A DNA stretch of 64,000 bases from Curtobacterium pusillum (GTDB taxonomy: Bacteria > Actinomycetota > Actinomycetes > Actinomycetales > Microbacteriaceae), in NCBI RefSeq assembly GCF_007673235.1, contig NZ_VDZH01000001.1, positions 184,217 to 248,216 on the forward strand, given 5' to 3'. A model generated the notes under the pieces. That model was given only the letters and a program-made list of their open reading frames with translations, ran no database searches and was not told where the DNA came from. Position numbers and translations under genes: made by a program. Within the stretch, counting starts at the first letter, position 1. Each line of letters begins with the position of its first letter. Positions 46,166-53,844 of the stretch are shown one piece after another.

Positions 46166-47928
46166 TCAGATGCGAACACTGCGGATCGATGCTCCCGGAC
46201 GGAGCGATCTTCTGCGGTGAGTGCGGGCGTGCGGTGACCGCTGCGGCGAGCCGGCGACCTGCCGCTCAGCCGCCGGTCGAACAGGCTCCGCCGCCGCCAC
46301 TGCAGCAGCCCGACGTGCACGGACGCCGCCAGGACCCGGCCACCGACGCCTGGTTGCCCGAAGCGACCCTCGACCCCGCCACCCGCGCGTGGCTCACCGG
46401 CGCGGACCGCGCCGACGAACAGCCGCCGGCCGCCGTGTCCGTCCAACGTCCCGACGACTACGCCCCGCGTACGGCGCCGACGCACGTGCACGGCGCGGGC
46501 TCCGGTCTCACGGACTGGTCCGGTCAGCAGCAGCGCGGGGCCGACGTCCCGCCGGCGCCGTCCCAGCCCGAGGCGCCGCGGCCACCGGCGGCCCCGGTGC
46601 AGCCGTTCGCGCCGGAACCGGTCGAGCCGCCGCTCGACCCGAACGCCTTCCCGTCCGAGCCGGAGGACCCCGAGGTCACCCGCCTCGCCGAATGGCCCGA
46701 GTCGGACACCCCTGTGTGGAGCCGTCCCGAGGAGCAGGCACCGCCCGCCGCCCCCGCCGGGCCGTCCTGGTGGGTCGGGCGGTCGGGAGCCCAGGCTGCC
46801 GAGTCCGCCGAGGACACCAGCGTCGAGTCCGTCGAGGCGCCCGCGGTGCCGTCGCCGCCCCAGGCGAACGACACCGCCGTCGTCGAGCCCCTCGTCGACC
46901 GTCGTCCACTCCGCCCGACACCCCTCGTGACGCCGGTGAACCAGGCGACCACCTGCCACGTGTGCGGGCACCGACTGGAACCGGACGACATCTTCTGCGC
47001 CGAGTGCGGGGCAGTGCGTCCGGCCGTGACGGCTGCCTTCACCGGCCCGATCGTCCCGCTGCCGATGGACCGGCCGGACTGGGCGGCGGACGACTCTGCC
47101 GATACCGATACCGATGCCGATGCCGCAGTCGGGGTGGCCGGCGCCGACGCCGCGGGCGAGGCGGCCAGCGCCGCCGACGGTCCGGTCCAGGGGTCCCCGT
47201 CGTCGGACGACGTCGTCGAGTCGGCGACCGAGACGGCGACCGACCCGTCCACCGAGGCACCCTCCGACACCGAGGGGGAGCTGCCGGAGACGACCCCGCG
47301 TGCCCCCCTCCGACAGCGCGGCGTCCACGCGGCCCCGCTCGCCGACCAGGCACCGGACGACGTCACGGACGACATCCCGCACGCTCCGACGGCACCCGGG
47401 TCCGCGACCCACTCGTCATCGGCGCCGTCCGCCCCGGACACCGCCGCGATGGGTGTCCCGGTCGCAGCCCCGCTGCCGCCGGTACCCGGGATGACCGGCC
47501 CCGTGCTGCCGCTGCCGACGTCCGACGACGGTCCGACGAGCGCCGACGGCGACCTCGAGGACGACGTCGACGAGACCCGCATCGTCACGAAGACCCCGAC
47601 CCGCGCGCCGTTCGTCCTGCACTTCAGCACGGGCGAGCGCTTCGGCGTGCACGGCACCGGCCTGGTCGGACGGCTCCCGCGTCCGCAGCCGGGCGAGCGG
47701 TTCGACGACCTGCTGACCGTGCACGACCCGGGCAAGTCCGTCTCGAAGACCCACCTCGAACTCGGTCGTGACGGCGACGACCTGTGGGTGTCCGACCGGT
47801 TCTCCGGCAACGGCACCGTCGTCCGGCACATCGACGGCTCGATCCGTCGCTGCGAGCCGGGTCGTCGCTACCGGGTGGAGCGTGGCGCGCGCGTGGACAT
47901 CGGGGAACAGTTCTTCCTGGTGCAGTGA
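46162..47928 (+). CDS. Zinc-ribbon and FHA-domain protein
   Basis: A 588-residue cytoplasmic adaptor. Two zinc ribbons are visible: C4, C7, C18 and C21 (CEHCGSMLPDGAIFCGECG), and a second near 264-282 (CHVCGHRLEPDDIFCAECG). Between and after them are long Pro/Ala/Asp/Thr-rich disordered segments. The C-terminal FHA domain (about 480-588) has GLVGRLPRPQ, KSVSKTHLEL and SDRFSGNGTVV. Just before it, DDVDETRIVTK recalls the phosphothreonine motif of the other FHA protein. GTG 46162 overlaps the upstream stop (GTGA). A role as phospho-dependent scaffold for the locus is inferred. Confidence 0.9.
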   Translation: MIRCEHCGSMLPDGAIFCGECGRAVTAAASRRPAAQPPVEQAPPPPLQQPDVHGRRQDPATDAWLPEATLDPATRAWLTGADRADEQPPAAVSVQRPDDYAPRTAPTHVHGAGSGLTDWSGQQQRGADVPPAPSQPEAPRPPAAPVQPFAPEPVEPPLDPNAFPSEPEDPEVTRLAEWPESDTPVWSRPEEQAPPAAPAGPSWWVGRSGAQAAESAEDTSVESVEAPAVPSPPQANDTAVVEPLVDRRPLRPTPLVTPVNQATTCHVCGHRLEPDDIFCAECGAVRPAVTAAFTGPIVPLPMDRPDWAADDSADTDTDADAAVGVAGADAAGEAASAADGPVQGSPSSDDVVESATETATDPSTEAPSDTEGELPETTPRAPLRQRGVHAAPLADQAPDDVTDDIPHAPTAPGSATHSSSAPSAPDTAAMGVPVAAPLPPVPGMTGPVLPLPTSDDGPTSADGDLEDDVDETRIVTKTPTRAPFVLHFSTGERFGVHGTGLVGRLPRPQPGERFDDLLTVHDPGKSVSKTHLELGRDGDDLWVSDRFSGNGTVVRHIDGSIRRCEPGRRYRVERGARVDIGEQFFLVQ

Positions 47929-48028
47929 CGCAGGGGGCTCTTCCTCAACATGGGAGGCCCTGTGCTGTTCTGTGCACAGCTCACGTCGGATGATCCCGAC
48001 GCTCGGGTGTTCGTGGTGCGCTGAGGGG

Positions 48029-48721
48029 ATGACAGCCTTCGCCGCTCGTTGCCTCCTGGTGGGGGCGGCGGTCGTCGTGGGAGTCGTCGGCGTCGTGGCA
48101 CCCGTTGCCGGGCCGTCACGGGTGGCGCTCTTCGTCGCAGCAGCGTGCTGCGCGGTGATCGACGTCCTGCTCGTCCGCGCCACCCGAGCCGCGGCGGCCG
48201 GAGCGGAGTGGCCGACCGACGTGCCCGTCGCGACCGACGGCCCAGTGGCGATGGTGTCGGGGCCGTCCGACGACGCCCGGCTGCCCGCGCCGCCGACGAT
48301 CGTGCTCGGATCGACCGATGACGGGCGATCGATCGGCGTCGAGGGTCCGGGGCACGCCCACATCGCGGTCGTCGGCACCGGCGTGCTCGCGGTGGCGGTG
48401 TTCCGTGCGGTCGCCGCGCAAGTCCGCACGGCCACGGTGGCCTCAGGGGCGTCGGCCCGGGTCGCGAGCGCGCCAGACCTCCGGACCGTCGTCGCCGGCC
48501 CGGGCGAGCCGTGTCCGCCGATGCCCGCCGGCACCGCGGCTCTCGTCAGCGACGCCGAGGGCCGCCGCACCACGACGGTGGTGCTCGTCGCCGGACTCGG
48601 GCAGGTGCCGAGGGTTTGGGACGTCGCGGTCGAGGTCACCCGGTACGGCTGCTCCGTGCGTCGGCACGACGAGCCGATCGGCGTCCCGGTGTCACCGGTG
48701 CTTCCGGAACTCGACCCGTGA
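48029..48721 (+). CDS. Membrane protein with degenerate FtsK/SpoIIIE-like domain
   Basis: A 230-residue protein I recognise only in part. Two hydrophobic stretches lie at about 6-25 and 31-50 (LLVGAAVVVGVVGVVAPVAG, then VALFVAAACCAVIDVLLV). The rest contains GHAHIAVVGTGVLAVAVFRAV, which sits where FtsK-type ATPases have GTTGSGKS but lacks the Lys and Ser, so it cannot bind ATP in the usual way. The end, WDVAVEVTRYGCSVRR, also recalls FtsK/EccC-like proteins. The ATG at 48029 has a GAGGGG purine run directly before it, closer than ideal. It closes the FHA-kinase-MoxR block. It may be a decayed or repurposed ATPase. Confidence 0.55.
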   Translation: MTAFAARCLLVGAAVVVGVVGVVAPVAGPSRVALFVAAACCAVIDVLLVRATRAAAAGAEWPTDVPVATDGPVAMVSGPSDDARLPAPPTIVLGSTDDGRSIGVEGPGHAHIAVVGTGVLAVAVFRAVAAQVRTATVASGASARVASAPDLRTVVAGPGEPCPPMPAGTAALVSDAEGRRTTTVVLVAGLGQVPRVWDVAVEVTRYGCSVRRHDEPIGVPVSPVLPELDP

Positions 48722-48738
48722 CCTGCGGACCGGAACGG

Positions 48739-49731
48739 TCAGCGGAGCCCGTCGCCCGCGCGCAGGACGCCCACGGGTACGCCGCCACCGAGGACCTTCT
48801 CGCCGGTCGCGGCCATCACGTCCGCCACGCCGGCAGCGTCCACGAAGCCGTTGCGCTCGAGCAGGGTGAGCGCCGCGAGGGTACCCGCGCGCTGCGCACC
48901 GTCGAGGGTCTTCACCGCGACGGCCGCACCGCCGGGCAAGCCCATGACCATGACACCCTCGGCGCCGAGCTTCGCGAGCACCCGCAGCCGCTCGATCGTG
49001 ACGGTGTTCGCCCGGCCGATGCCGTCGATCGCCCACGGGTGGTCGAGCACTGCGTCGGTGAGCGCCGCGGTGTCGGACTCTGCGCGCGCGACGACCCCCG
49101 CGAACCCGCGGGCGAGTCCGGCCAGGGTGAGCGGGAACACGGGGGCTCCGCACCCGTCCGTGCCCACCACGTCGACGGTCTCGTGCGTGAACTCCTCGAC
49201 GGTGGCACGCACGCGCTGCTGCAGCGGGTGGGCGATGTCGAGGTAGGTTTCCTCGTCCCACCCGTTGACGCGGCAGGCCGCGAGCATGCCGGCGTGCTTG
49301 CCGGAACAGTTCATCGCCAGACGCCGGGGTTCGGTCATGGTGCGCGCGGTCGACCGGTCGAACGGCAGGTCCGGCGGGCAGCCGAGGTCGGCCTCGACGT
49401 GGTCGAACGACTCGAGCATGTGGAGCGCGATCGCCTGGTGCGCGGCGGTACCGGCGTGGCTCGCCGTGGTGAGGACGAGTTCCTCGTCGGAGAAGACCGC
49501 ACCGGCGCGCCGGATCGCGAGCGCCTGGAACGGCTTCATCGTCGAGCGGGGGTAGATGCTCGCCTGCACGTCGCCGACGGAGTCGATGACGGTGCCGTCG
49601 GCGGACACCACCACGCCGGCGCCGACGTGGCGGCTCTCGTCGAACCCGTTGCGGTCGAGGACCGCGAGTTCGACCGACCCGTCGGCGGTGAGAGGATGGC
49701 GATCAGTGCGGACGTCGGGGCTCACCGTCAT
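48739..49731 (-). CDS. Asparaginase II-family protein
   Basis: A 330-residue protein of the AnsA/asparaginase II type (PF06089-like), distinct from classical E. coli asparaginases. Family features are SIYPRSTMKPFQALA with the likely catalytic Thr/Lys pair, TTASHAGTAAHQA, MNCSGKHAGMLAACRVNGW, and VGTDGCGAPVFPLTLAGLARGFA. Members hydrolyse asparagine to aspartate and ammonia, but few have been tested. The ATG at 49731 is chosen because conserved sequence starts soon after. It is divergent from the OsmC gene across a set of three direct repeats. Confidence 0.88.
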   Translation of the reverse strand: MTVSPDVRTDRHPLTADGSVELAVLDRNGFDESRHVGAGVVVSADGTVIDSVGDVQASIYPRSTMKPFQALAIRRAGAVFSDEELVLTTASHAGTAAHQAIALHMLESFDHVEADLGCPPDLPFDRSTARTMTEPRRLAMNCSGKHAGMLAACRVNGWDEETYLDIAHPLQQRVRATVEEFTHETVDVVGTDGCGAPVFPLTLAGLARGFAGVVARAESDTAALTDAVLDHPWAIDGIGRANTVTIERLRVLAKLGAEGVMVMGLPGGAAVAVKTLDGAQRAGTLAALTLLERNGFVDAAGVADVMAATGEKVLGGGVPVGVLRAGDGLR

Positions 49732-49733
49732 GC

Positions 49734-49811
49734 CGCAATCGTACCGAGCCGGCGTCCCGCAGTCGTACCGAGCGGCGACCACCGGCCCGTGAACCCGCAG
49801 TCGTACCGAGC
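49734..49811. repeat. Three direct repeats in a divergent promoter region
   Basis: CGCARTCGTACCGAGC occurs at 49734-49749 (with A), 49758-49773 (with G) and 49796-49811 (with G), starting 24 and 38 bp apart. They fill the 94-bp gap between the divergent asparaginase and OsmC genes and look like regulator-binding sites for an unknown factor. Confidence 0.75.
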
Positions 49812-49825
49812 CGAAGGGGCACACC

Positions 49826-50302
49826 GTGACCGACCACTCCTACGAGGTCTCCGTCCGCTGGACCGGCGACCGCGGCACCGGCACGAGCGGCTACCGCGAG
49901 TACGGCCGCGATCACGACGTCCTGGCCACCGGCAAGCCCGACATCGCGGGCTCTGCCGACCCGACGTTCCGCGGTGACCGCGACCGGTGGAACCCCGAGG
50001 AACTCGTCGTCGCCGCCCTCGCGCAGTGCCACATGCTCAGCTACCTGCACGTCGCCGTGACGCAGGGCTTCACCGTCGTCGACTACGAGGACCGCGCGAC
50101 CGCGAGCCTGAACCTCAACCGGGACGGCTCCGGCGAGCTGACCGAGGCCACTCTGCACCCGGTCGTGACCATCCTCGAGGCGGACCGCGTCGCCGACGCC
50201 GAGGCAGCCCACGCCACGGCGTCGGAGCTCTGCTTCATCGCTCGGTCGGTCGCGTTTCCTGTGCACCACGCGCCGCACACCAAGGTGCGTGCGGCAGACT
50301 AG
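49826..50302 (+). CDS. OsmC-family peroxiredoxin-like protein
   Basis: A 158-residue protein that reduces organic hydroperoxides using two Cys residues. The pair lies in LAQCHMLSYLH and SELCFIARSV, with the Glu/Arg context RWNPEELVVAALAQC. Length and motif order match the OsmC/Ohr superfamily, closer to OsmC than Ohr. The GTG at 49826 follows GAAGGGG. The direct repeats lie directly upstream. The lipoprotein gene follows 6 nt after the stop. Confidence 0.9.
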   Translation: MTDHSYEVSVRWTGDRGTGTSGYREYGRDHDVLATGKPDIAGSADPTFRGDRDRWNPEELVVAALAQCHMLSYLHVAVTQGFTVVDYEDRATASLNLNRDGSGELTEATLHPVVTILEADRVADAEAAHATASELCFIARSVAFPVHHAPHTKVRAAD

Positions 50303-50308
50303 GTCCTC

Positions 50309-51280
50309 GTGAAGCGTCTGCGTCTGCTCCCGATCGCCCTCGTCCCCGCCGTCGTGCTGGGACTCGCCGCGTGCTCCGGATCCGGTTCGTCCGGGTCGTC
50401 GGCCACGCCGAGTGCGTCGTCGAGCGCCACCGCTGCGGCGATCACGGCGTGCCCCGATCCCGGTTCGGCATCGAAGGGGATCGACGTCAGCGGCGCGTTC
50501 GGGGGCACGACCGCGCCCACCGTGCAGTTCGACAAGGGCCTGTCGGCGAAGAAGCCGCAGGCCAGCACCGTCGTGCAGGGCAAGGGCAAGGCACTCAAGG
50601 ACGGCGACTACGCGCAGGTGTCGTACAGCGTGTACCAGGCTTCCGACGCCAAGAAGCTCGGCACGGTCGGCTTCGACCAGGGCAACCCGCAGGTGCTGTC
50701 GGTCGGCGGCACCGGGTTCGGCGCGCTGCTGGCGTGCGCGAACGTCGGCGACCGCATCGCCGCGGTCGGCCAGTCCTCGGCGCTCGGCTTCAACACCGGC
50801 GGCGAGATCGTGGTCGTCGCCGACGTGGTCGCGCAGACCCCGACGAAGTCGAACGGCACCCCGCAGACGCAGGACCCGAAGCTCCCCACCGTCAAGGACA
50901 AGGCCGACGGCGAACCGGAGATCACGATCCCGAAGGGCGTCGCGGCGCCGACGAAGACCACGCCGGAGGTCATCAAGCAAGGCACCGGCGCCACGATCGC
51001 CGACGGCGACACCGCGCTCGTCCAGTACAAGGGCGTCGTGTACGACACCGGCAAGGAGTTCGACTCCTCGTGGTCGAAGGGTGCCCCGACGACGTTCACG
51101 ATCTCCGAGGGCTCGCTCATCAAGGGCTTCGTGACGGGCCTGGTCGGCCAGAAGATCGGGTCGCAGGTCCTCATCGTCGTCACCCCCGAGGACGGCTACG
51201 GTGCGAACCCGGCCGAGGGCTCGGGCATCCCGAAGAACGCCACGCTCGTCTTCGTCGTCGACATCCTCGCCAAGGGCTGA
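50309..51280 (+). CDS. FKBP-type peptidyl-prolyl isomerase lipoprotein with two FKBP-like domains
   Basis: A 323-residue surface lipoprotein. Signal peptide RLRLLPIALVPAVVLGL ends in lipobox LAAC (Cys near residue 23), then a Ser/Gly linker. Residues about 90-180 look like a degenerate FKBP domain (GDYAQVSYSVYQ, LLACANVGDRIAAVG). The C-terminal domain (about 230-323) is a good FKBP fold with VQYKGVVYDTGKEFDSSW, GSLIKGFVTGLVGQKIGS and PEDGYG. It probably assists folding of exported proteins. The GTG at 50309 gives the signal peptide directly. dxr follows 3 nt after the stop. Confidence 0.9.
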   Translation: MKRLRLLPIALVPAVVLGLAACSGSGSSGSSATPSASSSATAAAITACPDPGSASKGIDVSGAFGGTTAPTVQFDKGLSAKKPQASTVVQGKGKALKDGDYAQVSYSVYQASDAKKLGTVGFDQGNPQVLSVGGTGFGALLACANVGDRIAAVGQSSALGFNTGGEIVVVADVVAQTPTKSNGTPQTQDPKLPTVKDKADGEPEITIPKGVAAPTKTTPEVIKQGTGATIADGDTALVQYKGVVYDTGKEFDSSWSKGAPTTFTISEGSLIKGFVTGLVGQKIGSQVLIVVTPEDGYGANPAEGSGIPKNATLVFVVDILAKG

Positions 51281-51283
51281 CCC

Positions 51284-52402
51284 GTGACGACGACCGGCGC
51301 CACGGACCGTTCCGCGGCGACCGCGAAGCGCCGCATCGTCATCCTCGGCAGCACCGGCTCGATCGGCACGCAGGCCCTCGACGTCGTCGCTCGCAACCCG
51401 GACCGCTTCGAGGTCGTCGGCCTCACCGCCGGCAGCAACCGTGCCCTCGTCGCCGAGCAGGCCGAGCGCTTCGGCGTCCGTGACACCGCGTTCGGCGCCG
51501 AGGAGTCGGAACACCTCGTGCGCAGCGTCGAGGCCGACGTCGTCCTCAACGGCATCACCGGCTCGGTCGGCCTCGGTCCGACCCTGGCCGCGCTCGAGTC
51601 CGGCGCGACGCTCGCCCTGGCGAACAAGGAGAGCCTGATCGTCGGCGGTCCGCTCGTGCAGGCCGCGGCGGCCCCCGGGCAGATCGTCCCCGTCGACAGC
51701 GAGCACTCCGCGATCGCCCAGGCGCTCCGTTCCGGCGCGCCGGACGAGGTCCGCCGGCTGGTCCTCACCGCGAGCGGCGGTCCGTTCCGCGGCCGGTCGC
51801 GCGCCGAGCTCCGCGACGTGACTCCCGCGCAGGCGCTCGCGCACCCGACGTGGGACATGGGCCTGGTCGTGACGACGAACTCCGCGACGCTCGTGAACAA
51901 GGGGCTCGAGGTCATCGAGGCCCACCTGCTCTTCGGCGTCCCGTACGACCGCATCGACGTCACGGTGCACGCGCAGTCGATCGTGCACTCGATGGTCGAG
52001 TTCGTGGACGGTTCGACCATCGCTCAGGCATCGCCGCCGGACATGCGGTTGCCGATCGCGCTCGGCCTCGCGTGGCCGGACCGCGTCCCGCACGTCGGCG
52101 TGCCACTCGACTGGACGACGGCCAGCACCTGGACGTTCGAGCCGCTCGACACCGACGCGTTCGGTGCCGTCGCGCTCGCGAAGCGCGTCGGCGAGCTCGG
52201 CGGCACGTTCCCCGCGGTGTTCAACGCCGCGAACGAGCAGGCGGTCGCCGCGTTCCACGCGGGTGCGATCGGTTTCCTCGACATCGTCGACACGGTCGAG
52301 CGGGTGGTCGGGGAGCACACGCCGGGGGAGTCCTCCCTGCAGGGCGTGCTGGCAGCGGAGCGCTGGGCGCGCACCGCGGCGGACCGCGCGCTGTCCCGCT
52401 GA
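51284..52402 (+). CDS. dxr: 1-deoxy-D-xylulose-5-phosphate reductoisomerase
   Basis: Second enzyme of the MEP isoprenoid pathway, NADPH- and metal-dependent; 372 residues. NADPH site: [18 protein letters not shown]. Core motifs: [13 protein letters not shown], the metal-binding [16 protein letters not shown], and [13 protein letters not shown]. The GTG at 51284 lies 3 nt after the FKBP gene. The rseP-type protease gene and then ispG follow, as in many actinobacteria. Confidence 0.97.
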   Translation: MTTTGATDRSAATAKRRIVILGSTGSIGTQALDVVARNPDRFEVVGLTAGSNRALVAEQAERFGVRDTAFGAEESEHLVRSVEADVVLNGITGSVGLGPTLAALESGATLALANKESLIVGGPLVQAAAAPGQIVPVDSEHSAIAQALRSGAPDEVRRLVLTASGGPFRGRSRAELRDVTPAQALAHPTWDMGLVVTTNSATLVNKGLEVIEAHLLFGVPYDRIDVTVHAQSIVHSMVEFVDGSTIAQASPPDMRLPIALGLAWPDRVPHVGVPLDWTTASTWTFEPLDTDAFGAVALAKRVGELGGTFPAVFNAANEQAVAAFHAGAIGFLDIVDTVERVVGEHTPGESSLQGVLAAERWARTAADRALSR

Positions 52403-52403
52403 C

Positions 52404-52424
52404 GGACTGGAGGCACGACTCACC
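52404..52424 (+). repeat. Dispersed motif between dxr and the protease gene
   Basis: GGACTGGAGGCACGACTCACC directly follows the dxr stop. It closely matches the copy before prmC (19302-19321) and those inside the 165-bp tandem repeat. Confidence 0.7.
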
Positions 52425-52475
52425 TCCCAGGGTGCGCTCGGCTCCGTCATGGCGAGCGTCCCGTACCCTTTCCCG

Positions 52476-53810
52476 GTGACCGTCGAATCCGTCCTGCTCT
52501 TCGTCCTCGGCGTGGTCGTCTTCATCATCGGCCTGTTGGTCTCGATCGGACTCCACGAGCTGGGACACCTGTCCTTCGCGAAGCTGTTCAACGTCAAGGT
52601 GACGCAGTACTCGCTGGGCTTCGGCAAGGCGATCTGGTCGTTCCGGCGGGGCGAGACGGAGTACGGCATCCGCCCGATCCTGCTCGGCGGCTACATCTCG
52701 ATGGTCGGCATGCTGAAGCCGCGGGCCTCGGGGCGGGCGAACGCGATCACGAACACCGGCATGTACGGCGCCTTCGTGCAGGACGCGCGGCAGGCGAGCG
52801 CCGAGCAGATCGCGGACTCGGGCGGCGACGACTCCCGGGCGTTCTACCGGCTGATCTGGTGGAAGCGCATCATCGTGATGGTCGCCGGTCCCGCGATGAA
52901 CCTCGTGATCGGCATCTTCCTGTTCGGGGTGCTGCTCGTCGGGTTCGGCGCGCCCACGACGACGTTCACTTCGAGCGTCGACTGCGTCCTGCCGACGAGC
53001 CAGGCCACCACGTGCGCCTCGGGCGATGCGGTGTCCCCGGCGAAGCAGGCCGGCATCCGGTCCGGCGACGTCGTGCTGTCGGTCGACGGCAAGCAGGATC
53101 CGACCATCACCGAGGTCTCCGAGGTGTTCCAGGAGTCCGCGGGCAAGGACGTCACCGTGGTCGTGGAGCGCGACGGTGCCGAGAAGACGCTGCACATCAC
53201 GCCGACGACCGCGACGCGTGACGTCTACACGGCCGACGGCACGGTCGCGAAGAACGACGACGGCAGCACGAAGACGCAGCAGGTGGGCGTGGTCGGGGTG
53301 AGCATCGGGCAGTCGCTCGTGCGGCAGTCGCCCGCCACGGTGCTGCCGGCCACGGGGGCGCAGATCTCGGCGTCGGCCCACCTGATCATCGACCTCCCGC
53401 AGCGACTCGTCGCCGTGTGGAACGCGGCCTTCGGCGCGCAGGAACGGTCGCAGGACAGCCCGGTCTCGGTGGTCGGCGTCGGACGGGCGATCGGCGAGGT
53501 CTCGTCGATGAGCGGCGTACCGGTGATCGACAAGGCGTACACGATCCTCGGGCTCCTGGCGTCGCTCAACATCGGGCTGTTCGTGCTGAACATGGTGCCG
53601 CTCCTGCCGCTCGACGGCGGGCACATCGCCGGTGCCCTCTGGGAGGCCGTGAAGCGCCGTTCGTTCAAGCTCGTCGGCAAGGCGGATCCGGGACCGATCG
53701 ACCTCGCCAAGACCATGCCGCTCACGATGGTCGTGGTGGTCCTGCTCGCCGGCATGAGCGCGCTGCTCATCTACGCCGACATCGTGCGGCCCGTGAACCT
53801 GTTCGGCTAG
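52476..53810 (+). CDS. Site-2-type membrane metalloprotease (RseP family)
   Basis: Intramembrane zinc protease of the M50 family, likely cleaving anti-sigma factors or signal peptides. 444 residues from this start. The active site is SIGLHELGHLSFAK (HEXXH) in the first membrane helix and the third ligand is in NMVPLLPLDGGHIAGAL. A PDZ domain lies between (about 190-290, AGIRSGDVVLSVDG). About four membrane helices are present. GTG 52476 follows a TACCCT box, suggesting a leaderless start; ATG 52449 (453 residues) is the alternative. The neighbours dxr and ispG are its usual company. Confidence 0.93.
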   Translation: MTVESVLLFVLGVVVFIIGLLVSIGLHELGHLSFAKLFNVKVTQYSLGFGKAIWSFRRGETEYGIRPILLGGYISMVGMLKPRASGRANAITNTGMYGAFVQDARQASAEQIADSGGDDSRAFYRLIWWKRIIVMVAGPAMNLVIGIFLFGVLLVGFGAPTTTFTSSVDCVLPTSQATTCASGDAVSPAKQAGIRSGDVVLSVDGKQDPTITEVSEVFQESAGKDVTVVVERDGAEKTLHITPTTATRDVYTADGTVAKNDDGSTKTQQVGVVGVSIGQSLVRQSPATVLPATGAQISASAHLIIDLPQRLVAVWNAAFGAQERSQDSPVSVVGVGRAIGEVSSMSGVPVIDKAYTILGLLASLNIGLFVLNMVPLLPLDGGHIAGALWEAVKRRSFKLVGKADPGPIDLAKTMPLTMVVVVLLAGMSALLIYADIVRPVNLFG

Positions 53811-53832
53811 TCGCGCGGCGCGGACGGAGCAC

Positions 53833-53844
53833 TACGCTCAGTCC
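53833..53844 (+). promoter_or_regulatory. Leaderless promoter of the permease gene
   Basis: TACGCT (53833-53838) ends 6 nt before the ATG at 53845. Like those of argS, ispG and proS, this is a leaderless layout. Confidence 0.5.
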
